The notes under the pieces are model-generated. The model did not search any database. It was given only the letters and a program-made list of their open reading frames with translations, and was not told the DNA's origin. From CBDBBY01 sp965205055 (lineage in GTDB: Bacteria; Pseudomonadota; Alphaproteobacteria; Rhodobacterales; Rhodobacteraceae), in the NCBI GenBank assembly GCA_965205055.1, contig OZ242030.1, positions 806,001-870,000 on the forward strand: a stretch of 64,000 nt of DNA, in the 5' to 3' direction. Positions 19,304 to 27,544 of the stretch are shown here, one piece after another. Within the stretch, counting starts at the first letter, position 1. Each line of letters starts with the position of its first letter. Made by a program: the position numbers and the translations under genes.

Positions 19304-20974
19304 CGATCATGTTTCAAAAGTTCTGCAAAATGCTTTCAAAGAAGTTCGGTCATGGCAAGTCCTTGGTTTCGCTATCAACCATCCCTTGCAGGAAAGGACG
19401 ACACCATGACCGGGATGCATAGTAGATCGAAGTTGGCCGAGTTCAAGTCGGAGCTTGAGTGTGGGGGCGACGCGGTTCGCGAGCTTTTGCGTGGCATGCT
19501 TCAGGAGATTCTTGAGGAAGAGATGACCGAGGCCTTGGGCGCCGCGAAGGGCGAGCGGACGTCCGACCGTCTGGGTTATCGTTCCGGTTATTACAAGCGT
19601 CATTTGACGACGCGTGTCGGCCAGGTTGAGCTTCGCGTTCCGCAGGATCGGAACGGCGCGTTCAGCACCGAGCTGTTCGAGCGCTACGAGCGTTCGGAGA
19701 AGGCGTTCGTCTTGGCATTGATGCAGATGTATGTTCACGGGGTTTCGACCCGGAAGGTCGCGAAGGTGACGGAGGCGCTTTGCGGCCACGGTTTTTCGGC
19801 GTCGACGATCAGCCGGCTCAATGCGAAGCTGGATGCGGAGCTCGGGAAGTTCGCGGAGCGGCGTCTGGAGGGTTCGTTTCCCTATTTGATTCTGGACGCC
19901 CGCTACGAGAAGGTTCGCGAGGACGGCGTTGTCCGCGACCGCGCGGTTCTGATCGCGGTCGGGGTCGACGCGTCGGGCCGCCGACAGGTTCTCGGCGTCG
20001 AGCTGGCGGAGGGCGAGAGCCATGCGAGCTGGCGTCGGTTCCTGGAGTCTTTGAGGGATCGCGGCCTGTGCGGCGTCGTCCAGATTGTTTCGGACGACCA
20101 TTCCGGCTTGACGAAGGCGATCCGGGAGGTTGTTCCGGAAGCGGTCCGCCAGCGGTGCTACGTCCATTTCCTGCGGAACGCCCGGGCCCATTTGAACTCG
20201 CGTTCGGGCGACGGCTGCCTCAAGGAGCTTCGCTGGATCTATGATCGTCCGAGCGTCGAGGAGGCTCGGCGGGATCTGGCCGCGTGGCTGGAGAAGTGGC
20301 AGGCGTCGCAGCCGAAGCTTTGCGATTGGGTCGAGGCGACGATCGAGGAGACGTTCGCGTTCCTGCGGCTTCCCCGGCAGCATCATATTCGGATGCGTTC
20401 GACGAACATGCTCGAGCGCTTGAACGAGGAGATCAAGCGGCGGACGAAGGTCGTCCGGATTTTCCCGGACGCCCGCAGCTGTCTGCGGCTTGTCCGGGCC
20501 TTGTGCGCGGAGACGCACGAGAGCTGGATGGAGGACGGCGTCCGCTATCTGGACATGGATCTTCTTCAGGAGCAGCGTCGGGCCGATCTGCGGAAGCTGG
20601 CGGCATGACGATCGCATTCGGGGTTTTCGCCCGAGTCAATTCGCCCGGGGCGCGGCCAGCATGGAAAGCCTGTGGACAATCCCTTTGGGCGCTGTCGGCG
20701 CGCGTCCTGCTCCGGGCCGGGATTGACCACATCCTTTCCACACTTTCCGCGCCGCGCCGATCGGCCAATATGCCGGCCCGCCGCCGCTCCGATAAATGGG
20801 GTCTCCGCGGCGGCGGGCCGGCGTGGCCTCGGCGCGGGGCCGCGTCCGCCCTCCGCGGCCGGATCCGAAATGCGGAAATACGAATTCATGCCTCCGGCTT
20901 CGCCCGAGGGGCATCGAACCCGAAACCAAGTCTTGACATTCCTGATCGAAATTGCAGAACTATCGGTACACTAC
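19304..20974 (+). mobile_element. IS256-family insertion sequence
   Basis: About 1671 bp inserted in lipoprotein copy B, flanked by the 8-bp repeat TCGTCGAA (19296-19303 and 20975-20982). The ends are imperfect inverted repeats sharing AGTTCTGCAA, 14-15 bases in from each edge. It carries one intact transposase and about 365 bp of GC-rich non-coding sequence after it, longer than usual for this family. The exact edge could shift by one base. Confidence 0.8.
19406..20608 (+). CDS. IS256-family (mutator type) transposase
   Basis: DDE transposase of 400 residues. The N-terminus has LLRGMLQEILEEEMTEALGA and ERTSDRLGYRSGYYKR. The catalytic Asp of LILDARYEKV is near residue 163. The second Asp is in VSDDHSGLTKAI near 231. 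CYVHFLRNA precedes the Glu in NMLERLNEEIKRR near 336. Full length for the family and uninterrupted, so possibly active. ATG 19406 follows AGGAAAGGAC. It lies antisense to the lipoprotein gene it interrupts. Confidence 0.93.
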   Translation: MTGMHSRSKLAEFKSELECGGDAVRELLRGMLQEILEEEMTEALGAAKGERTSDRLGYRSGYYKRHLTTRVGQVELRVPQDRNGAFSTELFERYERSEKAFVLALMQMYVHGVSTRKVAKVTEALCGHGFSASTISRLNAKLDAELGKFAERRLEGSFPYLILDARYEKVREDGVVRDRAVLIAVGVDASGRRQVLGVELAEGESHASWRRFLESLRDRGLCGVVQIVSDDHSGLTKAIREVVPEAVRQRCYVHFLRNARAHLNSRSGDGCLKELRWIYDRPSVEEARRDLAAWLEKWQASQPKLCDWVEATIEETFAFLRLPRQHHIRMRSTNMLERLNEEIKRRTKVVRIFPDARSCLRLVRALCAETHESWMEDGVRYLDMDLLQEQRRADLRKLAA

Positions 20975-21189
20975 TCGTCGAAAAACCTCTCCGCCTCGGT
21001 CCTGCCGTCCTCGGGCGGAACCGTTGTCTCGGTCTCGGGGGTCTCGGTTTCAACGGTTTCGGTATCCGGGGTTTCCGGGTCGGCTATCTCGGTCTCGGGA
21101 GAGGCGGGAGCCGGCGGATTGCCGCCGGAGCAGGCGCCGAGCGCCAGCGCCGCTGCGCAAGCCAGAGCTGCGGTCAGTTTCATGTACAT

Positions 21190-22042
21190 GGGCGTTTCCC
21201 CGTCGGTGTCGGTTCAGTGTCTCTTTGCCTCTCGCCGCCGCATGCCCCGCCGTCCCGTCCTGAACGAGCTCCGGCGTTCGCGCCCACTGCGGCGGCCCTT
21301 TGGGCAGCCGCGAGCATCGTAGGGGGGGGGGTGATTGATGTCCAGTAGTTTTTCGCGGTCGGACACCGAATTCGCCGCCGCGGGATTCAAGCCGCATCCT
21401 CCCGGCCCGCCCGCTCTTCGCAGCGTTCGAAGCCTCCGTCGTCTCTTCCCCGGGGATCTCCCGGAGCGCGTTCTGGAATCCGGCGCTTCGACTGCGGCCC
21501 TCGCGGACCGTCCGGTTTGGCGGAGCTTCCGGCCACCCGACAGCCATGGGGCGGAACGCAGCGTCAAGTGTGTCTTATTGATAGACCGCGGACCGAGTCT
21601 TCGACGCGCTCAAGCCCGGCATTGGATCCGCTTGCTCAATGAATATGCATCCCGGCCGTCGAGTCGCGGTCGGCCGCGAAACTAAAAGATTTGCAATGGC
21701 CGCTTCCTCGCGAAAGCTTCTGCGGGACTTCTGAAACGCGATCCGAGGTCGTGCAGCTTTCCGCGCAACGTTACGACGTCCGGGCCTTGGGGCGGAACGC
21801 CAAGAAGCGGGCGGTCAATTCGACATCAATCCGGTCCGTCCTGGTCGCCGCGCCCCAGCTTCTCCCGAACGCCTCGGCCTGCTCTCGGCGTGATCAAGCT
21901 GCAAGGGATTCAGCGAAGAAACGCTCTGGAGAGTGCCAGCATCAAGTTGAAACAGCAGCATTTTCGTACGACCGCATCGGGACCTCCGGGTGCGCGCCAA
22001 CTTGAGCCGGACACGTTCCAAAATCCTTGCTCGGCCCATTGC
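21190..22042. other. Intergenic region, no gene seen
   Basis: The left 350 bases are the upstream flank of lipoprotein copy B, shared with copy A. The remaining 500 bases up to the dctP stop show no recognisable coding sequence. A run of nine G (21321-21329) may be a variable homopolymer. Confidence 0.4.
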
Positions 22043-23077
22043 TTACTTGGCATTCCTGGAAATAAGCTCTCTTGCTGTTCCTACCAGCCGAGATCCATCG
22101 ATGCCCAGTTCATCGACTTCGCTGATCCAGCGCGAAACCACCGGCTCCAGTGCGGCCTGAAACTCGGAGGTTTCAGCCTCACTGAGGACGATGTGCTCGT
22201 TCCCTGCTTCCACAGCCATGCCGATGCCAACATCGTCCGAAGCTTTCCAGATTTCACCGACTTCACCCCACCAATCACGCCCGGAGGCCTCCTTGAAGGC
22301 GAATTGGACGTCCGCGGGAAGGCTGTTCCATCTGGCCTCGTTCATGGAAACCTGAAATGTTGTCGTTCCGAAACGCGCCCCGTTGAAGCCTTCGATCTGG
22401 TATTGGGTCTGTTCGTGTATCTTGAGCGAAGGAATGATTTCCCAAGGAATGAACGCGCCGTCGACTGCCCCCTTCTGCAGCGCCTGATGAAGATCGGTGA
22501 CGGGCATGGAAACGGGGCTGGCGCCCAGAGCCTCGATGCTCCATGCTCCGGTCCGCGTCGGAATCCGCATCTTCGCGCCCTTCATTTCACGAGGCGAACG
22601 GACGGCTCGATTGCGCATATGAATGCCGTGTCCTGCGTGCACATGCAGAAACATGACCTCCAGACCCGCGTATTCCTGCTCCAACTCACTTTCGAACATG
22701 TCGTAGAGCGAAAGATTCGCGGCGACGGGATCGTTAACATAGACGAAAGGCAGCTCCATGACTTCGGTGCGCGGAAAAAGTCCCGGCGTATATCCGTTCA
22801 CCGCCCAAACCAAATCCACGACGCCTTCCCTGGCTTGGCTGACCAGCTCGGCCGGCCGGCCGCCGAGCGACATCGACGGATGGATTTCAATTGCGACCTT
22901 GCCGCCCGAGTTCTCTTCGACTTGCCTAGCCCACGGCTGCAGCATCCGCGCGTGCGCCGGAGATTGATCACTCAGCAAATGGTGCAGTTTGAACGTGTAT
23001 TCTTGACCGTTTGCCGCCGATGCCGTCAGAACGCAGGCTGCCGCGAACGGAAGAATTTGTTTGATTGCGTTCACCAA
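22043..23077 (-). CDS. TRAP transporter periplasmic solute-binding protein (DctP family)
   Basis: 344 residues with a Sec signal (MVNAIKQILPFAAACVLTAS, cleavage probably after ANG). The mature protein shows the DctP pattern: LHHLLSDQSPAHARMLQPWA, VVDLVWAVNGYTPGLFPRTE, a conserved Arg in MRNRAVRSPREMKGAKMRIP, and LHQALQKGAVDGAFIPWEI. It binds an organic-acid-type ligand and delivers it to a DctQM permease. No DctQ or DctM gene is adjacent, so it is an orphan within this window. A beta-hydroxyacid dehydrogenase lies 128 bases upstream on the same strand and may be co-transcribed. Confidence 0.9.
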   Translation of the reverse strand: MVNAIKQILPFAAACVLTASAANGQEYTFKLHHLLSDQSPAHARMLQPWARQVEENSGGKVAIEIHPSMSLGGRPAELVSQAREGVVDLVWAVNGYTPGLFPRTEVMELPFVYVNDPVAANLSLYDMFESELEQEYAGLEVMFLHVHAGHGIHMRNRAVRSPREMKGAKMRIPTRTGAWSIEALGASPVSMPVTDLHQALQKGAVDGAFIPWEIIPSLKIHEQTQYQIEGFNGARFGTTTFQVSMNEARWNSLPADVQFAFKEASGRDWWGEVGEIWKASDDVGIGMAVEAGNEHIVLSEAETSEFQAALEPVVSRWISEVDELGIDGSRLVGTARELISRNAK

Positions 23078-23205
23078 TGCATTGTCCTCAGACCGGTAAT
23101 TCCTCGCACGTCCGAAGTTGTGCTCGCTTACCGACCGCTCCCATTGAGCGCGACCTTCCCAGGAGTCTGTCCTCAGCTCAATATATCACGCGCCTCAAAA
23201 ATGAC

Positions 23206-24189
23206 TCAACGACATTCGGTGCGAGCCGAATTCCGCAAACTGCTTGGGCGAACCTCGTATCCCGGACTTTCGGACTCTGTATCGACGATCTCGGATGGAA
23301 AGCCGGGAGCAAGAATTTTTTCGCCGCATTTGTCCTCCAGTCTCCGAACGACGTTCGGAGACCATTCGCGCGCTCCGTATCGAGCCGCCGCGTCTTCGAA
23401 CGCGAATTTGAGTACCGGCGCAAGTTCAAGGGGAACTCTTCCTCGCTCCGCGACATCGCAGAACAAATTCAAGTCCTTCAAAACCAGATCCATCGTGAAA
23501 TTTATGTTCCGGCTGCCGTTCAGTATGACTTGGCTTTCAGTTTCGTGAACGAATGAATTGCCCGACGATATGCGAATCGCTTCGTAAGTCGTTCCCAAAT
23601 CCATTCCGGCTTTCTTTGCGGCCGTCAGAGCCTCGCACAAACTCACCAAATTCGCCGTCGCCAAATAGTTGGTCACGACTTTGAGAATCGAAGCGGAGCC
23701 AAGGCCGCCAGTATGCAGAATGCGGCGCCCCATCGCAGACAGCAGCGGCAGGACGTCCTTGAATACGGAACGCTCGCAACCCGCAAATATTGAAATGTTC
23801 CCGGTTGCCGCCCGATGGCAGCCGCCCGAAACCGGGCAATCCACCGGTCGGACGCCCAATTCAGCCGCTTTCGCGCCCAGCCGTCGAACCTCGCGTTCGT
23901 CGGTGGTGCTCATCTCGCACCAGATCGTTCCGGGCCTGGCGGCCGACAGCAGTCCGCCCTCGCCTTCCACGACCGCGGCGCTTGCTTCAGGATTGGGAAG
24001 ACAGGTTACGGCGACATCGCACCGCGCCGCCAAGTCGCCGACGCTCTTGGCTGCCATGGCTCCCTGAGCAGCAAGTTCATCCACCTTCGCCGCATCGAGA
24101 TCGTGCGCCATTAGCTCAAAGCCATTCCGCAACGCGCTCCCGGCGAGCTTGCCTCCAACATTTCCCAGACCGATGAATCCGACTCTCAT
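23206..24189 (-). CDS. Beta-hydroxyacid dehydrogenase, 3-hydroxyisobutyrate-dehydrogenase-like
   Basis: NAD(P)-dependent oxidoreductase of 327 residues. The Rossmann motif GFIGLGNVGGKLA is at residue 4, the substrate motif DCPVSGGCHRAATG near residue 117, and the catalytic-lysine helix SILKVVTNYLATANLVSLCE near 165. These define the 3-hydroxyisobutyrate/tartronate-semialdehyde reductase/6-phosphogluconate family. The substrate is not deducible. Its pairing with a TRAP binding protein suggests oxidation of an imported hydroxy acid. The last 25 residues (ESESPGYEVRP onward) extend beyond the usual end. Confidence 0.87.
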   Translation of the reverse strand: MRVGFIGLGNVGGKLAGSALRNGFELMAHDLDAAKVDELAAQGAMAAKSVGDLAARCDVAVTCLPNPEASAAVVEGEGGLLSAARPGTIWCEMSTTDEREVRRLGAKAAELGVRPVDCPVSGGCHRAATGNISIFAGCERSVFKDVLPLLSAMGRRILHTGGLGSASILKVVTNYLATANLVSLCEALTAAKKAGMDLGTTYEAIRISSGNSFVHETESQVILNGSRNINFTMDLVLKDLNLFCDVAERGRVPLELAPVLKFAFEDAAARYGAREWSPNVVRRLEDKCGEKILAPGFPSEIVDTESESPGYEVRPSSLRNSARTECR

Positions 24190-24268
24190 TTTCGCTTCCT
24201 GTCTCCGAACTGGCAGATTTGCAGGAATTGCTATGTAATGTCGAAGCTCAAAGCAAGTAAAGCCAAAC

Positions 24269-24616
24269 TCACACTTCTATTTTATGGGGAGCGCCTAAAA
24301 ACGCCTGCCGGTTGAACGGAAACTGTTCAAGCTCAGACGACAAATTGCGTTCGTCGACGCTGCATTCAAACGCCCGAAGATGTCGAGCCCGACAACTAGG
24401 ACCGTATTCCAGTTGTATGTTTTTGGCTTGCAGATTGTCGGATGAGGCAGTTTCAAAGACATCACAGCATCCTACTTTGTTCGCGGCGCCGCTTTTGATT
24501 TTATTATTGGATAACGGATGGAATTCGTTTATTGATTTGAACAATCCCGCCATTTTGCTTTTGGATTGATAATCAATCCTTTCAGTACTAGAAATAAATT
24601 TATGCAAATTCGCCAT
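24269..24616 (-). CDS. Possible small hypothetical protein
   Basis: 115 codons from ATG 24616, low-GC compared with the neighbours, reading MANLHKFISSTERIDYQSKS and onward. No family is recognised and no Shine-Dalgarno is seen. It follows the photolyase gene on the same strand after 38 bases. Composition looks protein-like, but this may be a chance open frame in AT-rich DNA. The rest of 24190-24654 holds nothing else. Confidence 0.25.
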   Translation of the reverse strand: MANLHKFISSTERIDYQSKSKMAGLFKSINEFHPLSNNKIKSGAANKVGCCDVFETASSDNLQAKNIQLEYGPSCRARHLRAFECSVDERNLSSELEQFPFNRQAFLGAPHKIEV

Positions 24617-24654
24617 CAGGTTGCGCACTTTGCGGTTGCAGCCGACCGCCCAGC

Positions 24655-26064
24655 CTACTTTTTCAGCGATTGAAAGGCAGCTAAAGCGGCATTGCGCGAT
24701 TTCTTCAAATCTACGACAGGCATTGGATAGATCTTGCCAAGCGCGATGTCGGCTTCTTCCAGAATATGATTGGGTGCCTCCCACGGGGAGAATAGAAATT
24801 TGTCGGGCAACGCGGCAATTTCAGGCACAAACTGCCTTACATAGCATCCGCCGGGATCGAACTTTTGCCCTTGCGCAACGGGGTTGAAAATTCTGAAATA
24901 CGGCGCTGCATCCGCGCCGCAACCGGCAATCCATTGCCAATTTGCGCTGTTGCTTGCCAAATCCGCGTCCACAAGGGTGTCTCGAAACCATTTTTCCCCG
25001 TGACGCCAATGTATCATCAAGTTCTTCACCAAGAACGAACCGACGATCATTCGCACTCGGTTGTGCATGTATCCGGTCTGCCAAAGTTCGCGCATGCCGG
25101 CATCCACCATTGGGATTCCGGTCATCCCTTTCTGCCAGGCCACCAGATTTTCATCAGGTTCACGCCAGGGGAATGCATCGAATTTGGTTTGCAGATTGCG
25201 GCGGTGGAGGTCGGGATGATGGAACAACAAGCTGTAGGAGAACTCGCGCCAGCCCAGCTCTCTGCAGAAATGATCCGCGTTCTTGTCGCTCGCCGCGTTC
25301 CGGATCGCATGCCATGCTTGGTTCGGGGACAATTCCCCGGATTGCAGGTAAGGCGAAAGGCGCGACACATTCATCCGCGCCGGATAGTCGCGCCTATCTT
25401 TGTAATCGCCCAGCCCGGTCTCGCAAAACCGAGCCAGCCTCTCCCGGGCTCCAGCCTCTCCCGCCCGCCAGTGCTCCATGATTCCAGCGCACCAAGGCCG
25501 CTCAGGCAAACGGCCCGGCATTCTTAGGTCCAGAGCTTTCTGGTCCTTCAGCCAGTTCATGCCCTCGGGTGCGGGCAGAGGCATGCGCGGAGGCGCCGCT
25601 GCCAAGCATCCCTTGCGATAGAACGGCGTGAAGACCTTGTAGTGCGCGCCGTCCTGTTTGCGCACGGTCCACGGCTCGAACAGAAGCGATCCGTTGAAAC
25701 TCTGCGCTTTGACCCCTCGATTCTTGAGGAAGGCTTTGATTTCCTTGTCGCGCGCGATTCGCCAAGGTTCATAACAGCGGTTCCAATAGACGGCCTCAAC
25801 ATCAAAACGGGCCGTAAGTTCATCGAATACCGTCTTCGCCGGTCCGCGGCGGAAATTCAGCTTTCCTTTCATCGAGGCATTCAGAGCCGCCAGCGCATGA
25901 TGCCGCCAGACCCCGGCCGCTGCGCCGGGAGCAAGGTCGGCGGCCTCCGCATCATCATCAATCCAGATTGGCAGCACACGCTTGTGCAGCGCCGCTTCCA
26001 GAAGCGCCGGATTGTCCGAAAGGCGCAAATCCCGCCGGAACCACATTATCGCGAAAGATGTCAT
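24655..26064 (-). CDS. phr: Deoxyribodipyrimidine photolyase
   Basis: Light-driven repair enzyme for cyclobutane pyrimidine dimers, with FAD as cofactor. The 469 residues have an N-terminal antenna domain (IMWFRRDLRLSDNPALLEAA) and the C-terminal FAD domain with MNVSRLSPYLQSGELSPNQA, WREFSYSLLFHHP, GMTGIPMVDAGMRELWQTGY, MHNRVRMIVGSFLVKNL and LVDADLASNSANWQW. The start lies 18 bases after the short-chain dehydrogenase, so the two form an operon. In Rhodobacter, phrA belongs to the RpoE/ChrR regulon, and the sigma/anti-sigma pair here is divergent from this operon. Confidence 0.96.
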   Translation of the reverse strand: MTSFAIMWFRRDLRLSDNPALLEAALHKRVLPIWIDDDAEAADLAPGAAAGVWRHHALAALNASMKGKLNFRRGPAKTVFDELTARFDVEAVYWNRCYEPWRIARDKEIKAFLKNRGVKAQSFNGSLLFEPWTVRKQDGAHYKVFTPFYRKGCLAAAPPRMPLPAPEGMNWLKDQKALDLRMPGRLPERPWCAGIMEHWRAGEAGARERLARFCETGLGDYKDRRDYPARMNVSRLSPYLQSGELSPNQAWHAIRNAASDKNADHFCRELGWREFSYSLLFHHPDLHRRNLQTKFDAFPWREPDENLVAWQKGMTGIPMVDAGMRELWQTGYMHNRVRMIVGSFLVKNLMIHWRHGEKWFRDTLVDADLASNSANWQWIAGCGADAAPYFRIFNPVAQGQKFDPGGCYVRQFVPEIAALPDKFLFSPWEAPNHILEEADIALGKIYPMPVVDLKKSRNAALAAFQSLKK

Positions 26065-26082
26065 CAGCGCGCTTTTCTGATG

Positions 26083-26799
26083 TCAGGGTTCAATGCGGCT
26101 TCCGTCCCAAGCATAGCAATGCCCGCTGTCGGATGCGCCGAGATTTTCAAGAACCTCAAGCATCCGAATGACGGCGTATTGCGGTGAAAACAGCTTGTCC
26201 GGAGCAACATTGCTCTGAAACGGCTTTGAAAGAGGGCTGTCCACGGTGCCCGGATGAAGCCCGACAACGACGGCATGAGGATTGCGGCGGCCCATCTCGA
26301 TCGAAGCGCTGCGGATGATCATGTTGAGCGCGGCCTTCGACGCCCGATAGGAATACCAGCCGCCAAGGCGGTTGTCGGAAATGCTGCCGACGCGGGCCGA
26401 AAGCGCTGCGAAAACGGCCCTGCGGCAGCGCGGCATCAATGGCAGAAAGTGCTTTGCTATCAAGGCCGGACCGACCGTATTGGCGGAATACAGCGTCAGA
26501 AGCTTGTCCGCGCTCAGATCGCGCAGGGACTTTTCAGGCATCATGCCGGCTTGATGCAGAATTCCGCCCGCGGCGACGATCAGATCAACCGGACCATACT
26601 GTCTTGCGCGCTCAGCCGCGTTCCGCAAGGATGCCTCATCCAGATAGTCCACGCGCACAGTCCGGACGCGCACATCGGATGAACGCAAACCGGTTCGCGA
26701 CAGACTGCTGATGCAGGCATTCGGATATTTTCGAGCCAGTTCTGCGGCGAAGGCCGCTCCGATCGCTCCGGAACTGCCGCTTACAACGATATTACGCAT
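26083..26799 (-). CDS. Short-chain dehydrogenase/reductase
   Basis: 238-residue SDR. The NAD(P) motif is VSGSSGAIGAAFA (residues 5-17), the NNAG-equivalent is IVAAGGILHQAG near 73, and the catalytic Ser is in ALSARVGS. Tyr and Lys are in WYSYRASKAALN near 155, followed by VGLHPGTVDSPLSKPF. It is related to the C-factor/CsgA-like cytosolic SDRs; the substrate is unknown. First gene of the operon with photolyase, transcribed away from the sigma factor; a candidate RpoE-type promoter precedes it. Confidence 0.88.
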   Translation of the reverse strand: MRNIVVSGSSGAIGAAFAAELARKYPNACISSLSRTGLRSSDVRVRTVRVDYLDEASLRNAAERARQYGPVDLIVAAGGILHQAGMMPEKSLRDLSADKLLTLYSANTVGPALIAKHFLPLMPRCRRAVFAALSARVGSISDNRLGGWYSYRASKAALNMIIRSASIEMGRRNPHAVVVGLHPGTVDSPLSKPFQSNVAPDKLFSPQYAVIRMLEVLENLGASDSGHCYAWDGSRIEP

Positions 26800-26832
26800 T
26801 GCTGATCACGTCTTTGATAGGCCATTGTTCAA

Positions 26833-26860
26833 GTTACGAAACCGTTCGACATGAAGATCA
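26833..26860 (-). promoter_or_regulatory. Candidate RpoE-type promoter for SDR-phr operon
   Basis: On the minus strand TGATCT (26860 to 26855) is followed by 18 bases and then TAAC (26836 to 26833). This is close to the Rhodobacter RpoE pattern TGATC-N18-TAA as I recall it, and lies 34 bases before the SDR start. Confidence 0.45.
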
Positions 26861-26875
26861 TTTTTTATTCAAAAG

Positions 26876-26905
26876 TGATCCGGCTTACACGTCGCTGCGA
26901 AAACT
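26876..26905 (+). promoter_or_regulatory. Candidate RpoE-type promoter for sigma/anti-sigma operon
   Basis: TGATCC (26876-26881), 18 bases, then AAAACT (26900-26905). The -35 is exact for the RpoE pattern and the -10 is weak. It would make the sigma operon autoregulated, as in the RpoE/ChrR paradigm. Confidence 0.35.
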
Positions 26906-26909
26906 GTTT

Positions 26910-27542
26910 ATGATGGAGCGATGGTTGAAAATTGCGCCGCAGAAACGCTGGTGCCGCGCGACGGCTGAACGCGGCGTTGCAATCTTGTCGTTGGACAACA
27001 CAAAAATATCCGAGCAGACCAAGCATTTGCTGGCCGTGCGCGATAGACGCGACAAGGATGCTTTTGCTGCGCTGTTCGATCATTTCGCCCCGCGACTGAA
27101 GGGGTTTTTCATGCGCAGCGGCTGCTCTGCCGCATTCGCGGAAGAAATTGTCCAGGATGTGATGCTGACGCTGTGGCACAAAAGCGCGCAATTCGATCCT
27201 CATCGTGCCCAAGCTTCGGCCTGGATCTATAAGATCGCCCGCAACCGCCACATCGACCTGTTGCGCAAATCGAGCCGACCGCTGCCGGAAGAGTACGAAA
27301 GCGAAATGCGGACCGAGCCTGACACCACGCAAATTCTGTCGCTCCAACAGGAGGCGGAGCAATTGAGAGAAGCGCTGAAGAAACTGAATCGCGAACAACG
27401 GCAGGTGATCGAACGCGCCTACCTCGGCGAGTTGACCCATCGGGAGATCAGCGCCTCGACCGGGCTGCCGCTCGGCACCGTCAAGTCCCGCATCCGTCTT
27501 GGCCTTGAGCGGCTGCGCCATGAACTGAAAGGTCTGAGATAA
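26910..27542 (+). CDS. rpoE: ECF RNA polymerase sigma factor (RpoE, ChrR-controlled type)
   Basis: About 210 residues with sigma region 2 (AFAALFDHFAPRLKGFFMRS, then EEIVQDVMLTLWHKSAQFDP and the conserved ASAWIYKIARNRHIDLLRK) and region 4 (LKKLNREQRQVIERAYLGEL, HREISASTGLPLGTVKSRIR). Two bases separate it from a ChrR-type anti-sigma gene, marking the RpoE/ChrR class that responds to singlet oxygen and organic peroxides. The start is uncertain. ATG 26910 lies almost on the predicted transcription start, and region 2 begins about 40 codons downstream, so a TTG at 26985 or 26991 could be the true start. Confidence 0.9.
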   Translation: MMERWLKIAPQKRWCRATAERGVAILSLDNTKISEQTKHLLAVRDRRDKDAFAALFDHFAPRLKGFFMRSGCSAAFAEEIVQDVMLTLWHKSAQFDPHRAQASAWIYKIARNRHIDLLRKSSRPLPEEYESEMRTEPDTTQILSLQQEAEQLREALKKLNREQRQVIERAYLGELTHREISASTGLPLGTVKSRIRLGLERLRHELKGLR

Positions 27543-27544
27543 TC

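Larger units (their letters stand above)
17621..21189 (-). pseudogene. TbpB-like beta-barrel lipoprotein, copy B (interrupted by IS256 element)
   Basis: Start ATG 21189 (or 21183) encodes MKLTAALACAAALALGACSG with lipobox LGAC, then an ETET-rich linker to DGRTEAERFF. The IS at 19304-20974 splits the gene. Removing it and one copy of TCGTCGAA restores a single frame, AERFFDDELEEAEADLAAAR. This continues through the coiled segment and the barrel (AFKNEAGMRTTD, GGTFRGRTMASQFA, GNFYGPPAGLETAGIW) to the stop at 17621. The 541-residue distal part is still open. It could only be expressed without a signal peptide, so it is probably dead. Confidence 0.8.
14845..21545 (-). repeat. Tandem duplication of a lipoprotein gene and its flanks
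   Basis: Two diverged copies of a roughly 2.5-kb unit in direct order: about 14845-17349 and 17350-21545, the second enlarged by an IS. The same flanks recur. AAAGCGGGATGGCAAGCAAC appears at about 14851 and 17354, then CACGAAGCAGTTCGGGCATT after each. Upstream of each gene, related sequence follows (CCTCCGCTGTCTCTTCC versus CCTCCGTCGTCTCTTCC). The copies differ at many positions, so the duplication is not recent. Confidence 0.75.

Noticed and set aside
19307..20617. 436-codon open frame antisense to the IS256 transposase
   Set aside because: The plus-strand frame carries all DDE motifs; the antisense product is Arg/Leu-rich without recognisable domains.
21890..23548. 552-codon plus-strand open frame over dctP and the dehydrogenase
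   Set aside because: Both minus-strand genes have clear family motifs and, for dctP, a signal peptide; the plus-strand frame has none.
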